8,504 nt of DNA. It comes from Thermotogaceae bacterium. GTDB taxonomy: Bacteria > Thermotogota > Thermotogae > Thermotogales > Thermotogaceae. The first letter of the stretch is position 1. The number at the start of each line of letters is the position of its first letter. The notes below the pieces were generated by a model. That model saw nothing but the letters and a program-made list of their open reading frames with translations. It did not search any database and had not been told where the DNA came from. The position numbers and the translations under genes were made by a program. Shown piece by piece: positions 1 through 6,000 of this stretch. The DNA is taken from the NCBI GenBank assembly GCA_027038385.1, contig JALVXE010000133.1:722-9225 (forward strand). Direction: 5' to 3'.

Positions 1-198
1 CTTTTAAATGCTGCTATTGTAACATTGCTCTTTGTCCCAGGAGGTCAGTTTATTGCTCCTGGAGTAATGATGTTTACCTGGGTGTTTAATTGGGTCAGAG
101 CCAGAAAAATTAGAGCAAAATATGAGCTATTTAACAGGCTTTTCAATAAAGAGTATGATAAATATCTCTTAGCACAAGCCAAAGCAAGTGTTAGGTAA
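1..198 (+). CDS. C-terminal part of a small membrane protein (partial, enters from left edge)
   Basis: The frame is open from base 1 to a TAA at 196-198, giving the last 65 residues of a protein whose start lies outside the window. The fragment begins with a hydrophobic stretch (about residues 1-31, rich in Val, Phe, Ile and Ala, with a Pro-Gly-Gly turn), which looks like one or two membrane passes. A strongly basic, helical tail follows (Arg-Ala-Arg-Lys-Ile-Arg, then Lys/Tyr/Glu-rich). Positive residues just after the hydrophobic part suggest the tail is cytoplasmic. I do not recognise the family. An ATG pair inside the frame (67-72) could only give a 43-residue product, so a partial gene is more likely than a complete one. 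Codons are AT-rich, like the next gene and unlike the minus-strand genes further right. Confidence 0.55.
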   Translation, partial: LLNAAIVTLLFVPGGQFIAPGVMMFTWVFNWVRARKIRAKYELFNRLFNKEYDKYLLAQAKASVR

Positions 199-523
199 AT
201 TTAATATTCGAAGGCCTATGACATAACATATTTCCCATTTTAGTTAGGGAGCTCTGGCACTACGAAACTCGAACTTTTCGTTATGGACTAGCAATGATTC
301 TTCTTTAACTCCGGTTTGTCGCTAGGTGATTTTTTCTTCCAAAGATCCCTGCTGTTGATTTGGTAGTGCCCCGCATTAGTGAATTTATTTCATCATTATA
401 GTTTGTACGTTGAAATCATGGATCATTTTGATTAGTTTCTCCGATACACAGGCTAAGAATGTATAAATCGGGGACTTATCCTCAGTCTCATGGATTTCGT
501 GTACAAAAAGAGGGAAGGAAAGC
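199..523. other. Intergenic stretch without a convincing gene
   Basis: About 325 bases have stop codons in all frames and no coding pattern I trust. It contains an 8-base inverted repeat (256-263 and 363-370), TATA-like hexamers at 397-402 and 462-467 that lack a matching -35 box at 16-18 bases, and a short frame from ATG 490 discussed with the following gene. I see no clear rho-independent terminator after the preceding gene. It may be decayed accessory sequence. Confidence 0.5.
256..370. repeat. Inverted repeat GGCACTAC / GTAGTGCC
   Basis: GGCACTAC at 256-263 is perfectly complementary to GTAGTGCC at 363-370, separated by 99 bases. The enclosed sequence has no open frame of useful length on either strand. 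It could be the ends of a decayed small mobile element, or chance. No flanking target duplication was seen. Confidence 0.2.
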
Positions 524-1126
524 TTGAGTTCTTACAAATATCTAAACGAGCTTTCTCAGATATATGAACTTCTGTTGAAAGATCGCCCTTTGCTGTCCAA
601 GAAAAAGAGAAATTACAAGTATAGAATCGCCGATCACTACTACAATTTCTTTTTCAGAAATATCTACAAGAACTATTCCATCATGGAATACGCTCTAAAA
701 AAGGCCGTTGAAATTACATGGAGTGGTTTTAATCAGTACATGGGTTTTCAATTTGAAGAAATATGCAAAAAATTTCTTTTGGAAAATCCAGACTTCTTCG
801 GTTTCGTACCAAGAGCTGTTGGAAAACATTGGGGGAAGGTCCCGCACAGAAAAGGCGAGTCATACGATATAGATCTCGTCGCTTATGACGAGGAGAATGT
901 GTTGTTTGGAGAATGTAAATGGTCGGAAAAGAAAGTAGGGGTGAGCGACTATCGGAAACTCCTTCTCAGAAGTGAGTATGTAGATGCCAGTAGAAAGAGA
1001 AAGGTCTACGCCATATTCTCCAAGAGTGGATTTGAAGAAGATCTTTTGAAGATGAAAAATTCGGATCTTTACCTTATAACGCCAGTGGATATCGTTAAAG
1101 CTTACGAGACGGAAAGATCACGGTGA
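524..1126 (+). CDS. DUF234-type C-terminal domain of an archaeal-type AAA ATPase (truncated, probably a gene remnant)
   Basis: The 200-residue product resembles the C-terminal half of the ATPase_2/DUF234 family: a winged-helix remnant at about residues 3-35, the family's Tyr-Arg-Ile-Ala-Asp...Phe-Phe-Phe-Arg block (33-45), then a nuclease-like domain. That domain carries Glu78-Glu79, an acidic residue before a hydrophobic strand (Asp117) and Glu130-Cys-Lys132, the pattern of a PD-(D/E)XK fold. The usual N-terminal P-loop ATPase domain is absent, and the length is under half of the family's usual 400-plus residues. The start is a TTG preceded by AGGGAAGGA at 511-519, so the fragment may still be translated. 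A short frame from ATG 490 reads like the family's N-terminus (Phe-Val...Arg-Glu...Leu-Glu-Phe-Leu) but is in another frame, which suggests an internal deletion. Its last 32 bases overlap the convergent gene on the minus strand. Family assignment is from recognised sequence pattern, not a search. Confidence 0.7.
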   Translation: MSSYKYLNELSQIYELLLKDRPLLSKKKRNYKYRIADHYYNFFFRNIYKNYSIMEYALKKAVEITWSGFNQYMGFQFEEICKKFLLENPDFFGFVPRAVGKHWGKVPHRKGESYDIDLVAYDEENVLFGECKWSEKKVGVSDYRKLLLRSEYVDASRKRKVYAIFSKSGFEEDLLKMKNSDLYLITPVDIVKAYETERSR

Positions 1127-1322
1127 TGATTTCATGTGGTGGATCTTTAAATACTATCTGTAAGCATCCCCGCGAAAACGAACATCGCTCGTCGTGATCC
1201 ATTAGTTCTTCTCCGTTTCGCGCTCTCTCAACATCTTTTAGGAAACTCTCATCAGATTCAAGCTCTATCTGAAGCATGATGCCACCCCACTCGTCAAGGA
1301 GCTTCTTAGCAATTTTTTTCAT
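1095..1322 (-). CDS. Small hypothetical protein downstream of lepB (5' end possibly frameshifted)
   Basis: A 75-residue acidic protein that I do not recognise. It has an amphipathic N-terminal helix (about residues 1-25), an acidic middle part (Glu-Ser-Asp-Glu-Ser...), two cysteines (Cys47, Cys53) and a hydrophobic strand-like C-terminus. The ATG at 1322-1320 has no good ribosome site. Upstream, ATG 1368 opens a 20-codon frame that ends at TAA just after the A7 tract (1313-1319 on plus as T7). Skipping one A would join the two frames into one 90-residue protein with a continuous helix, so the true gene may begin at 1368. It lies just after lepB (26 bases from the lepB stop to ATG 1368) and is probably cotranscribed with it. 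Its 3' end overlaps the DUF234 gene by 32 bases, tail to tail. Confidence 0.5.
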   Translation of the reverse strand: MKKIAKKLLDEWGGIMLQIELESDESFLKDVERARNGEELMDHDERCSFSRGCLQIVFKDPPHEIITVIFPSRKL

Positions 1323-1393
1323 CTAAATTTCTTATCTTTTCCATCAAAGCACTTTTGGCGTCGGTCATCTTGTTATCCCGGCCTCTGGACTGA

Positions 1394-2512
1394 TCACTCG
1401 CCCCTTCTTTCTCTTATCTGGACCGGTCCAAATCTGTTGAGCGGCCAAATCCTCAAGATGGGCCAGCCTATGACGTTTTCCTTCGGGACGAAGCCGAAGA
1501 ACCTGCTGTCCAGACTCTCTCTTGTGTTGTCGCCCATGAAGAACAAAAAGCCTCTTGGTATGGTGACTATCACGTGGCCGTCTTTCGCTCTTCTTATGTA
1601 CTTTGAAAGATCTAACTTTGAGAGGTACTCCTCGTAGTATTTATCATAAGGCTCGCCCGGGTAGAATTTGTCGCCTGTAAGATCGCTTTTTCCTCCAACT
1701 ATGCTGAAGACCAAAAACGGAGCGGATATGTCCTCAACAGAATATTCACTGCTCATCTCGGCCACTTTCTTAGCTTCATTTAATATGTAGGATAGCCTGT
1801 CTACCCTGACACCGATCTTTCTCATGAGGATAACGAGCTCGTCGGATGGGAACGCTATGGTCTCCGAAATGAACTTTCTAACGCCATCCTCTCCATACCT
1901 GGACTTGACGTATCTTATTGTTGGAACGAAGAGATCCCTAAGGAATTTCTCCTGCTCTCCAGATTCTTTTGCTATCTCAAGAAGGAGTTCTGTGTATTTT
2001 TTCGGATCGTTTCTGACTTTGCTCGCTCTGTAAAGCCAATTCAAAAGCGAAGGATACTGAAAGATTCCTTCTGGTAAGTACTCTATGTTTTTCAGGGGAT
2101 CTGGGATCTTGCCGTTGACGAATAGGTGATATTTCCCATCAGAAGCTTTTTTTATCTCTAGGGTATCTCCGGCCTCTCCAACGAGTCTTTTGACAAGTTT
2201 CACATGGCCTTTGAACTTCCGCGGTGAGAACATATCCATGAATTTGTCAAAAAACCTCAGCATCTTTTGAGCCCTTTCGTCCGGTGTTGGTGACCAGAAA
2301 ACGACTATCTCCCCAATTCTTGGAAGGCGCGTGGTATATGTTATCTTCTCCACAAAGAGCCTGTCTCCCACCTGTATCGTCGGCACCATAGAAGGTGTAG
2401 GAACGAGCATCGTCTCGAAGACGTAGAGCCTTATTATCACAGCTGCAACTACTGCGTAAACGAATTCCCAGATGGTTTTCCACACTCTATCCTTCCAATT
2501 CAAATTCATCAC
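1394..2512 (-). CDS. lepB: Signal peptidase I with a large insertion
   Basis: This membrane-anchored serine protease cuts signal peptides from exported proteins outside the cytoplasmic membrane. The 372 residues show one N-terminal membrane segment (about 11-32), the catalytic serine box Pro-Thr-Pro-Ser41-Met-Val-Pro-Thr, the catalytic lysine Lys108 in Val-Lys-Arg-Leu-Val-Gly-Glu-Ala-Gly-Asp, and the C-terminal box Gly-Asp-Asn (327-329)...Ser333...Asp335-Ser-Arg...Gly340. All essential residues are present. The spacing is odd: about 25 extra residues lie before Lys108, and about 160 mostly charged, helical residues lie between the lysine box and Gly-Asp-Asn. Together these make it much longer than the roughly 160-200 residues of typical Gram-positive enzymes. 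The first codon is GTG at 2512, followed directly by ATG at 2509. AGAGG lies so close that the ATG may be the real start. It has its own promoter at 2536-2564, separate from the thiamine operon. Confidence 0.93.
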   Translation of the reverse strand: MMNLNWKDRVWKTIWEFVYAVVAAVIIRLYVFETMLVPTPSMVPTIQVGDRLFVEKITYTTRLPRIGEIVVFWSPTPDERAQKMLRFFDKFMDMFSPRKFKGHVKLVKRLVGEAGDTLEIKKASDGKYHLFVNGKIPDPLKNIEYLPEGIFQYPSLLNWLYRASKVRNDPKKYTELLLEIAKESGEQEKFLRDLFVPTIRYVKSRYGEDGVRKFISETIAFPSDELVILMRKIGVRVDRLSYILNEAKKVAEMSSEYSVEDISAPFLVFSIVGGKSDLTGDKFYPGEPYDKYYEEYLSKLDLSKYIRRAKDGHVIVTIPRGFLFFMGDNTRESLDSRFFGFVPKENVIGWPILRIWPLNRFGPVQIRERRGE

Positions 2513-2523
2513 CTCTGGAGAAA

Positions 2524-2581
2524 GACTACAAGAGCATTATAGTTGTTATTCTAAGGTGAGTAAAGATTTCGACTTGTAGTC
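2524..2581. repeat. 9-base inverted repeat flanking the lepB promoter
   Basis: GACTACAAG at 2524-2532 is perfectly complementary to CTTGTAGTC at 2573-2581, with 40 bases between. The arms enclose the whole -35/-10 region. In RNA reading through from thiP the arms could pair just before the lepB ribosome site. RNA from the lepB promoter itself would lack the first arm. Confidence 0.4.
2536..2564 (-). promoter_or_regulatory. Sigma-A promoter for lepB
   Basis: On the minus strand, TTTACT (2564-2559) and a perfect TATAAT (2541-2536) are separated by 17 bases. Transcription would begin near 2529, giving a leader of about 17 bases that contains AGAGG next to the lepB start. It lies entirely in the gap between the thiP stop and lepB, so lepB need not depend on the TPP-controlled transcript. 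Confidence 0.65.
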
Positions 2582-2586
2582 AAGTC
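2562..2586 (-). terminator. Possible weak terminator after thiP
   Basis: At the thiP stop codon the minus strand reads GACTTG-ACTA-CAAGTC (2586-2571), a perfect 6-base stem with a 4-base loop. It is followed by GAAATCTTT, a broken and short T tract. The stem has only three G-C pairs, so termination would be inefficient. Half of this stem is shared with the longer inverted repeat around the lepB promoter. Confidence 0.3.
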
Positions 2587-4117
2587 AGGCTCTTTGGGTT
2601 GAGAGCTCGCCAAGGAAAAATATCCCGAGAACTATCAGAACTAGGATCGAATTCAGAGCAGTGGCTTCTGCGAAATGTCTCGAGCTCATCAGTCTGTAGA
2701 CAGCTGACGAAAGGGTCATGAACCTTCCTCCAGACAGTATGAGAACTCCAGCCAATTCGCTGAGTGATATCGCAATCGAGAGGGTGAACGTTCTGATGAT
2801 CGCCGGGAGTATCATCGGTAGGTCGACGGAGAAGAATATGCGGAGTTTTCCTGCACCGTCGACCATGGCGGCCTCCTCAATCTCCTTTGGAACGGTCATC
2901 CATCCGCTCTCCATTATTCTGTGTGACATCGGAAGGGCTATAGAAGAGTGTAGAATCACGAGAGCTATCTGTGAGAGATCTTCCGTGAGAAACTTTATCA
3001 AGACTGATAAATATGCAAAGGCAAGAACAGCTGTGGACACGGCCGTGGGTATGGATGAGAAAACCCCCGGTAGCACTCTGCCGCGAGACGAGGATCTTCC
3101 AGAGATCGTGGACACGACAGTTGAAATAGCAGCTGCTGAAGTCGCTATCGAAAAGCTCCATAGCAGTATGGATGATAGGTTCTCTCCAAGAAATTCAAAT
3201 CCCCTGTCACGCAGGAGCTTAAAAGCTCCTTGGTTGAAAAACCCATAAACCAAAGACGAGATCATTGGAATGATTATACCCAGTAGGAATAGGGAAGAGA
3301 AAACCACCGAAAGAGTTCCCCTTCTTTTGAATTTTGGAATACCTGATGGAAAATCTCGGCTTTTTAAAAGTGATGCCGATATCGCCGCGGTGGCTACTAT
3401 GAACATTTGAACGATCGTCAAGGAAGACGCTCCGTTGAAATCGAGCATGGACACTTTTGAATATATCTCAACTTCTAGAGTTCTGTATCTGAAGCCTCCT
3501 ATGGTCATCACAACGGCGAAGGATGTAAATGAGTAGAGAAACGCCATCAGATAAGATGAAACGATGGATGGAAGAAGAAGAGGGATTTCGACGGATTTGA
3601 GCATCCCCCATGGGCTTGCTCCGTTGATCTCTGCGGCTTCCAGCACCTCTCCAGAAAGCCTCTCCCAAGTGGTCCCGGTTATGTACACGACGACGGGTAT
3701 GTTGTAAAAGGCATGTCCTATGACCACCGCGATGAGGGTGTAAAGGAGGTCGAAGTGGATTCCAAACGGCTTGAGAATTTGATTCAACAATCCATTTTTC
3801 CCGAGGGTTATCAAAAAACCGAGTGCCATCGAAACTCCGGGAAACACGAACGAAACCTTGGATATAGCGTGGACGAAACTTCTCAGGGTAGCTGGCATTC
3901 TCCTGTGAGCTAGAAGGTAGGATATCGTCATTCCACCTATCAAGGCGACCGTCGCTGAGACGGCCGCCTGGAGCAGGTTCATGGCTATCAGATGGGTGTA
4001 CCTCGATAAGTCAAGGCTCGGTGGAAATACGAAGATCAGAGATGCGAGCGGAAGTATGACGAAAAGGGATACGAAAAGTATCACATTCCAAGCGCCTCTT
4101 CCCACTCGTTTATCCAC
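2585..4117 (-). CDS. thiP: Thiamine ABC transporter permease, fused two-domain
   Basis: This is the inner-membrane channel of a thiamine (or thiamine phosphate) importer, receiving substrate from ThiB. The 510 residues contain two tandem binding-protein-dependent permease domains. Each has several membrane segments and one EAA loop that docks the ATPase: Glu160-Ala-Ala...Gly-Ala...Pro-Leu-Leu-Leu-Pro near 160-183, and Glu415-Ala-Ala...Asp-Gly-Ala...Pro-Met-Ile-Leu-Pro near 415-438. About twelve hydrophobic segments are visible, and the length fits the fused ThiP family. The start used is GTG 4117, which overlaps thiB by 37 bases and gives a basic cytoplasmic N-terminus. GTG 4084 (codon 12) is an alternative that overlaps the thiB stop by 4 bases. 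The TPP riboswitch upstream of thiB supports thiamine over iron or spermidine. No thiQ ATPase gene follows, and the next gene is lepB. Confidence 0.88.
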   Translation of the reverse strand: MDKRVGRGAWNVILFVSLFVILPLASLIFVFPPSLDLSRYTHLIAMNLLQAAVSATVALIGGMTISYLLAHRRMPATLRSFVHAISKVSFVFPGVSMALGFLITLGKNGLLNQILKPFGIHFDLLYTLIAVVIGHAFYNIPVVVYITGTTWERLSGEVLEAAEINGASPWGMLKSVEIPLLLPSIVSSYLMAFLYSFTSFAVVMTIGGFRYRTLEVEIYSKVSMLDFNGASSLTIVQMFIVATAAISASLLKSRDFPSGIPKFKRRGTLSVVFSSLFLLGIIIPMISSLVYGFFNQGAFKLLRDRGFEFLGENLSSILLWSFSIATSAAAISTVVSTISGRSSSRGRVLPGVFSSIPTAVSTAVLAFAYLSVLIKFLTEDLSQIALVILHSSIALPMSHRIMESGWMTVPKEIEEAAMVDGAGKLRIFFSVDLPMILPAIIRTFTLSIAISLSELAGVLILSGGRFMTLSSAVYRLMSSRHFAEATALNSILVLIVLGIFFLGELSTQRA

Positions 4118-5055
4118 TTATCCAGGTTTTTCGAGACTTTCTCTGGGTCCATTTCCAACATTTTATCTATCTTTGGCACGTACTTTTGAAATACCTCTGG
4201 AAGCTTCACGTTCGTAACAGGGAACATCCACTGTTTGAGCGGGATCTTCTCCTGAACGTAATCTGAAAGCATTATTTCTACGAATCTCTTCGCAAGCTCT
4301 GGCTTTTTCGTGTACTTGACTATTCCTACGTACTCCTTCTGAACGAACATGCCCTCTTTCATAACAGTGGGGAGAAATTTCGCACTCTTGTAGTAGTAAT
4401 AGCTGTACGCTCCGTCTGTGAGATAGCTCACCATCAGATCAGCTTCTCCCCTCTCGAGCATCTCGAACGCCTCATCCCAACCGGACGTAACGGTTAATAT
4501 GTTTTCTTTAAGCTTCTTCCAGTAGTCTGCGAACCTATCTCCATACACAGCCACGGTCCATAGGAGGAAAGATAGTCCCGTGCTCGAAGTTCTCGGATCC
4601 TCTATGACTATCTTCCTTTTGAACCTCGGATCGAGGAGGTCCTCGAAACTCTTTGGGGGTTTCTTCACGGTCTTCGTGTTGTAAACGATAGCTATGGACC
4701 CGTAGTCAAAGGGTGTGGCTGTGTAGTCTTTAGGTCTCAAGCTCTCTTTTATTAACTGGTAGTTCACGGGTTTGTAGCTCATCAATATCCCGTACTTCCT
4801 CGCTTTCAAAAGGAGCGTCTGATCTAGTCCGAGTATCACATCGGCTTTCGTCTTCTTCCCCTCTATCAGGAGTCTTGAGAGGGCTTTTCCAGCATCTCCA
4901 AAGGACATGAATTTCACCTTTTCACCGTAAATGCTCTCGAACACGGGAGCTATATCTTTTGCCAAGCCGGATACCATGCTGTCGTAGGTGTAGACGATGA
5001 GATCGGATAACGCCAGCACCGAAATCATCAGGATGATAAGCACGAGTTTCTTCAC
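4081..5055 (-). CDS. thiB: Thiamine-binding periplasmic protein of ABC transporter
   Basis: This exported solute-binding protein captures thiamine or its phosphates and delivers them to ThiP. From GTG 5055 it has 324 residues: a signal peptide (Lys-Lys then a hydrophobic core to about residue 17, no lipobox cysteine), then the ThiB-type Val-Tyr-Thr-Tyr-Asp-Ser at 21-26. Next come Lys-Ala-Asp-Val-Ile-Leu-Gly-Leu-Asp (70-78), Pro-Arg-Thr-Ser-Ser-Thr-Gly (154-160), Ser-Gly-Trp193-Asp-Glu-Ala-Phe, and a Gln-Trp-Met-Phe-Pro-Val-Thr-Asn-Val block (275-283). Trp193 aligns with a thiamine-stacking tryptophan of the E. coli protein. The frame is open 32 codons further, but those overlap the riboswitch and terminator. 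GTG 5055 follows AGAGGAGGGA closely and begins the signal peptide, so it is the true start. thiP overlaps its 3' end. Confidence 0.92.
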   Translation of the reverse strand: MKKLVLIILMISVLALSDLIVYTYDSMVSGLAKDIAPVFESIYGEKVKFMSFGDAGKALSRLLIEGKKTKADVILGLDQTLLLKARKYGILMSYKPVNYQLIKESLRPKDYTATPFDYGSIAIVYNTKTVKKPPKSFEDLLDPRFKRKIVIEDPRTSSTGLSFLLWTVAVYGDRFADYWKKLKENILTVTSGWDEAFEMLERGEADLMVSYLTDGAYSYYYYKSAKFLPTVMKEGMFVQKEYVGIVKYTKKPELAKRFVEIMLSDYVQEKIPLKQWMFPVTNVKLPEVFQKYVPKIDKMLEMDPEKVSKNLDKWINEWEEALGM

Positions 5056-5060
5056 GAAAA

Positions 5061-5070
5061 TCCCTCCTCT
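5061..5070 (-). promoter_or_regulatory. Ribosome binding site deciding the thiB start
   Basis: AGAGGAGGGA on the minus strand ends five bases before GTG 5055. Its strength and position fix the thiB start downstream of the riboswitch terminator, even though the reading frame stays open much further upstream. Confidence 0.75.
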
Positions 5071-5073
5071 GTT

Positions 5074-5102
5074 AAAAAATTTCCCGCCAGCTTTGGCGGG
5101 AA
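5074..5102 (-). terminator. Rho-independent terminator of the TPP riboswitch
   Basis: The minus strand has an 8-base perfect stem TTCCCGCC / GGCGGGAA (5102-5095 and 5088-5081) with a six-base loop, followed by ATTTTTT (5080-5074). It lies between the aptamer and the thiB ribosome site, as expected for a transcription-attenuating expression platform. Confidence 0.85.
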
Positions 5103-5113
5103 GCGCTTTCAAT

Positions 5114-5205
5114 CCACTTCCCTGCGCCGGCATTACCCGGATCAGGTTCAAGGGGTCGAGGACTTCCGCCCTCCTCTCAGCCCCGGATTAGGAGCTCCCC
5201 CGCGG
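5114..5205 (-). ncRNA. TPP riboswitch (THI element) upstream of thiBP
   Basis: The minus strand carries the conserved thi-box features in order. These are a GGGG-AGCTCC / GGGGCT stem (P2) ending in GGCTGAGA, a short P3 stem (GAGGA / TCCTC), the segment ACCCCTTGAACCTGAT, a P5 hairpin CCGG-GTAATG-CCGG, and GCGCAGGGAAG. A short closing stem CCGC / GTGG (P1) sets the limits given. The element binds thiamine pyrophosphate and turns off downstream transcription. The 3' aptamer bases GGGAAGT can instead pair with GCTTCCC (from 5104 to 5098), which would disrupt the terminator, so an ON/OFF switch can be drawn. The P1 stem is short, so its ends are approximate. Confidence 0.95.
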
Positions 5206-5226
5206 TATATCGACTTTTGGGTAATT

Positions 5227-6000
5227 TTACCACACTTTTCTTCCAGTCGGTGGCATATCCCCCTTCTCGACTTTTCTAGCCATCTCGTAGAGCCACTCGT
5301 CGGCCGAGAAGATCAACACCTTTGAATTTGCCTTGGGATCGTTCACCGATATTCCTTTGCCGAACGGATTGAGGATCACTATCGCTTTCTCGAGGACTTC
5401 TTTTCTCAAACTCTCAAAGTCGATCTTTTTGAAGCTCTTCCATTCGAGAGATATCTCCTTGCCGTTTATCGGGCCACTCTTCGTGTAGAAAATTCCCTGA
5501 TATCCCAAGGCTCTCAGAGCGTCGGCCTTCGATGAATTCTCAACAAACACGGGATAAGTCGCTTTGGATTCCACCAGAGCCTTCACGACATTCTTATCTA
5601 TCTTTCCCCTTCCATCTATGATTGGCAGAATTCCGGCGTCTGAGAACCCCTCAGCCATGAGCTGGATTATCCTCGCCGTTATGTACGGGGAAGTTGAGAA
5701 TCTCTTCAAAGGATCTTCATCGTCCCTGCTCAGCGTATCCAGGGTGCCGAAAACTATGGCGTCTATTCCCATGTTCTTCATCTCTTGGCCGACGGCTTCG
5801 GCCACATCTTTAGCTAAGTTGATGTTTCCATTCACACCGAGTGCAAGATCAGATACGTCCCTCATGAGCCTCTGGAGCGGAACGTCTAAGATCACATACC
5901 CTTCTTTGTATAGTATCGGCTTGTAGTCAAGAACGGTCCAGCCAAGGCATAGGCTTGATAGAACCAGAAAGAACACCGAAGACAACCTCAGCCACGCCAT
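5227..6000 (-). CDS. Exported or membrane-anchored protein resembling a degenerate GH3 N-terminal domain
   Basis: The product has 257 residues. A signal peptide or anchor (Arg5 then a hydrophobic run, about 7-23) is followed by a domain that recalls the TIM barrel of family 3 glycoside hydrolases. Matching parts are Val-Gly-Gln-Glu-Met-Lys-Asn-Met-Gly-Ile-Asp (69-80), Arg100-Phe-Ser-x-x-Pro, and Met-Ala-Glu-Gly-Phe-x-Asp-Ala-Gly-Ile near 115-124. The normal Lys-His-Phe-Pro-Gly segment is replaced by Leu-Pro-Ile-Ile-Asp-Gly-Arg-Gly, and I see no clear catalytic aspartate, so glycosidase activity is doubtful. The frame extends 25 codons further upstream, but those lie inside the HAD gene and carry no signal peptide. 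ATG 6000 lacks a strong ribosome site, and GTG 5976, nine bases after GAGG, is an alternative. It overlaps the HAD gene by 74 bases and is the last gene of the operon. Confidence 0.65.
   Translation of the reverse strand: MAWLRLSSVFFLVLSSLCLGWTVLDYKPILYKEGYVILDVPLQRLMRDVSDLALGVNGNINLAKDVAEAVGQEMKNMGIDAIVFGTLDTLSRDDEDPLKRFSTSPYITARIIQLMAEGFSDAGILPIIDGRGKIDKNVVKALVESKATYPVFVENSSKADALRALGYQGIFYTKSGPINGKEISLEWKSFKKIDFESLRKEVLEKAIVILNPFGKGISVNDPKANSKVLIFSADEWLYEMARKVEKGDMPPTGRKVW

Noticed and set aside
397..467. Promoter for the DUF234 gene
   Set aside because: TATAGT (397-402) and TATAAA (462-467) both lack a -35 box at a proper distance.
2573..2584. CTTGTAGTCAAG occurring here and again at 5920-5931
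   Set aside because: The second copy is within coding sequence (Leu-Asp-Tyr-Lys codons) and at the HAD stop. Two copies of a 12-mer with different contexts are most simply chance.
2718..3248. 176-codon open frame on the plus strand inside thiP
   Set aside because: It is antisense to a clearly coding permease, has no ribosome site, and its product has no recognisable fold. It is a shadow of thiP codon bias.
5056..5151. 32-codon N-terminal extension of thiB
   Set aside because: It overlaps the riboswitch and its terminator. The signal peptide and the strong ribosome site both indicate GTG 5055.
5201..5260. Promoter for the riboswitch-thiBP transcript
   Set aside because: TAAAAT at the stop of the preceding gene could be a -10 box, but no acceptable -35 was found at 16-18 bases. 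A promoter is likely, but I could not place it.
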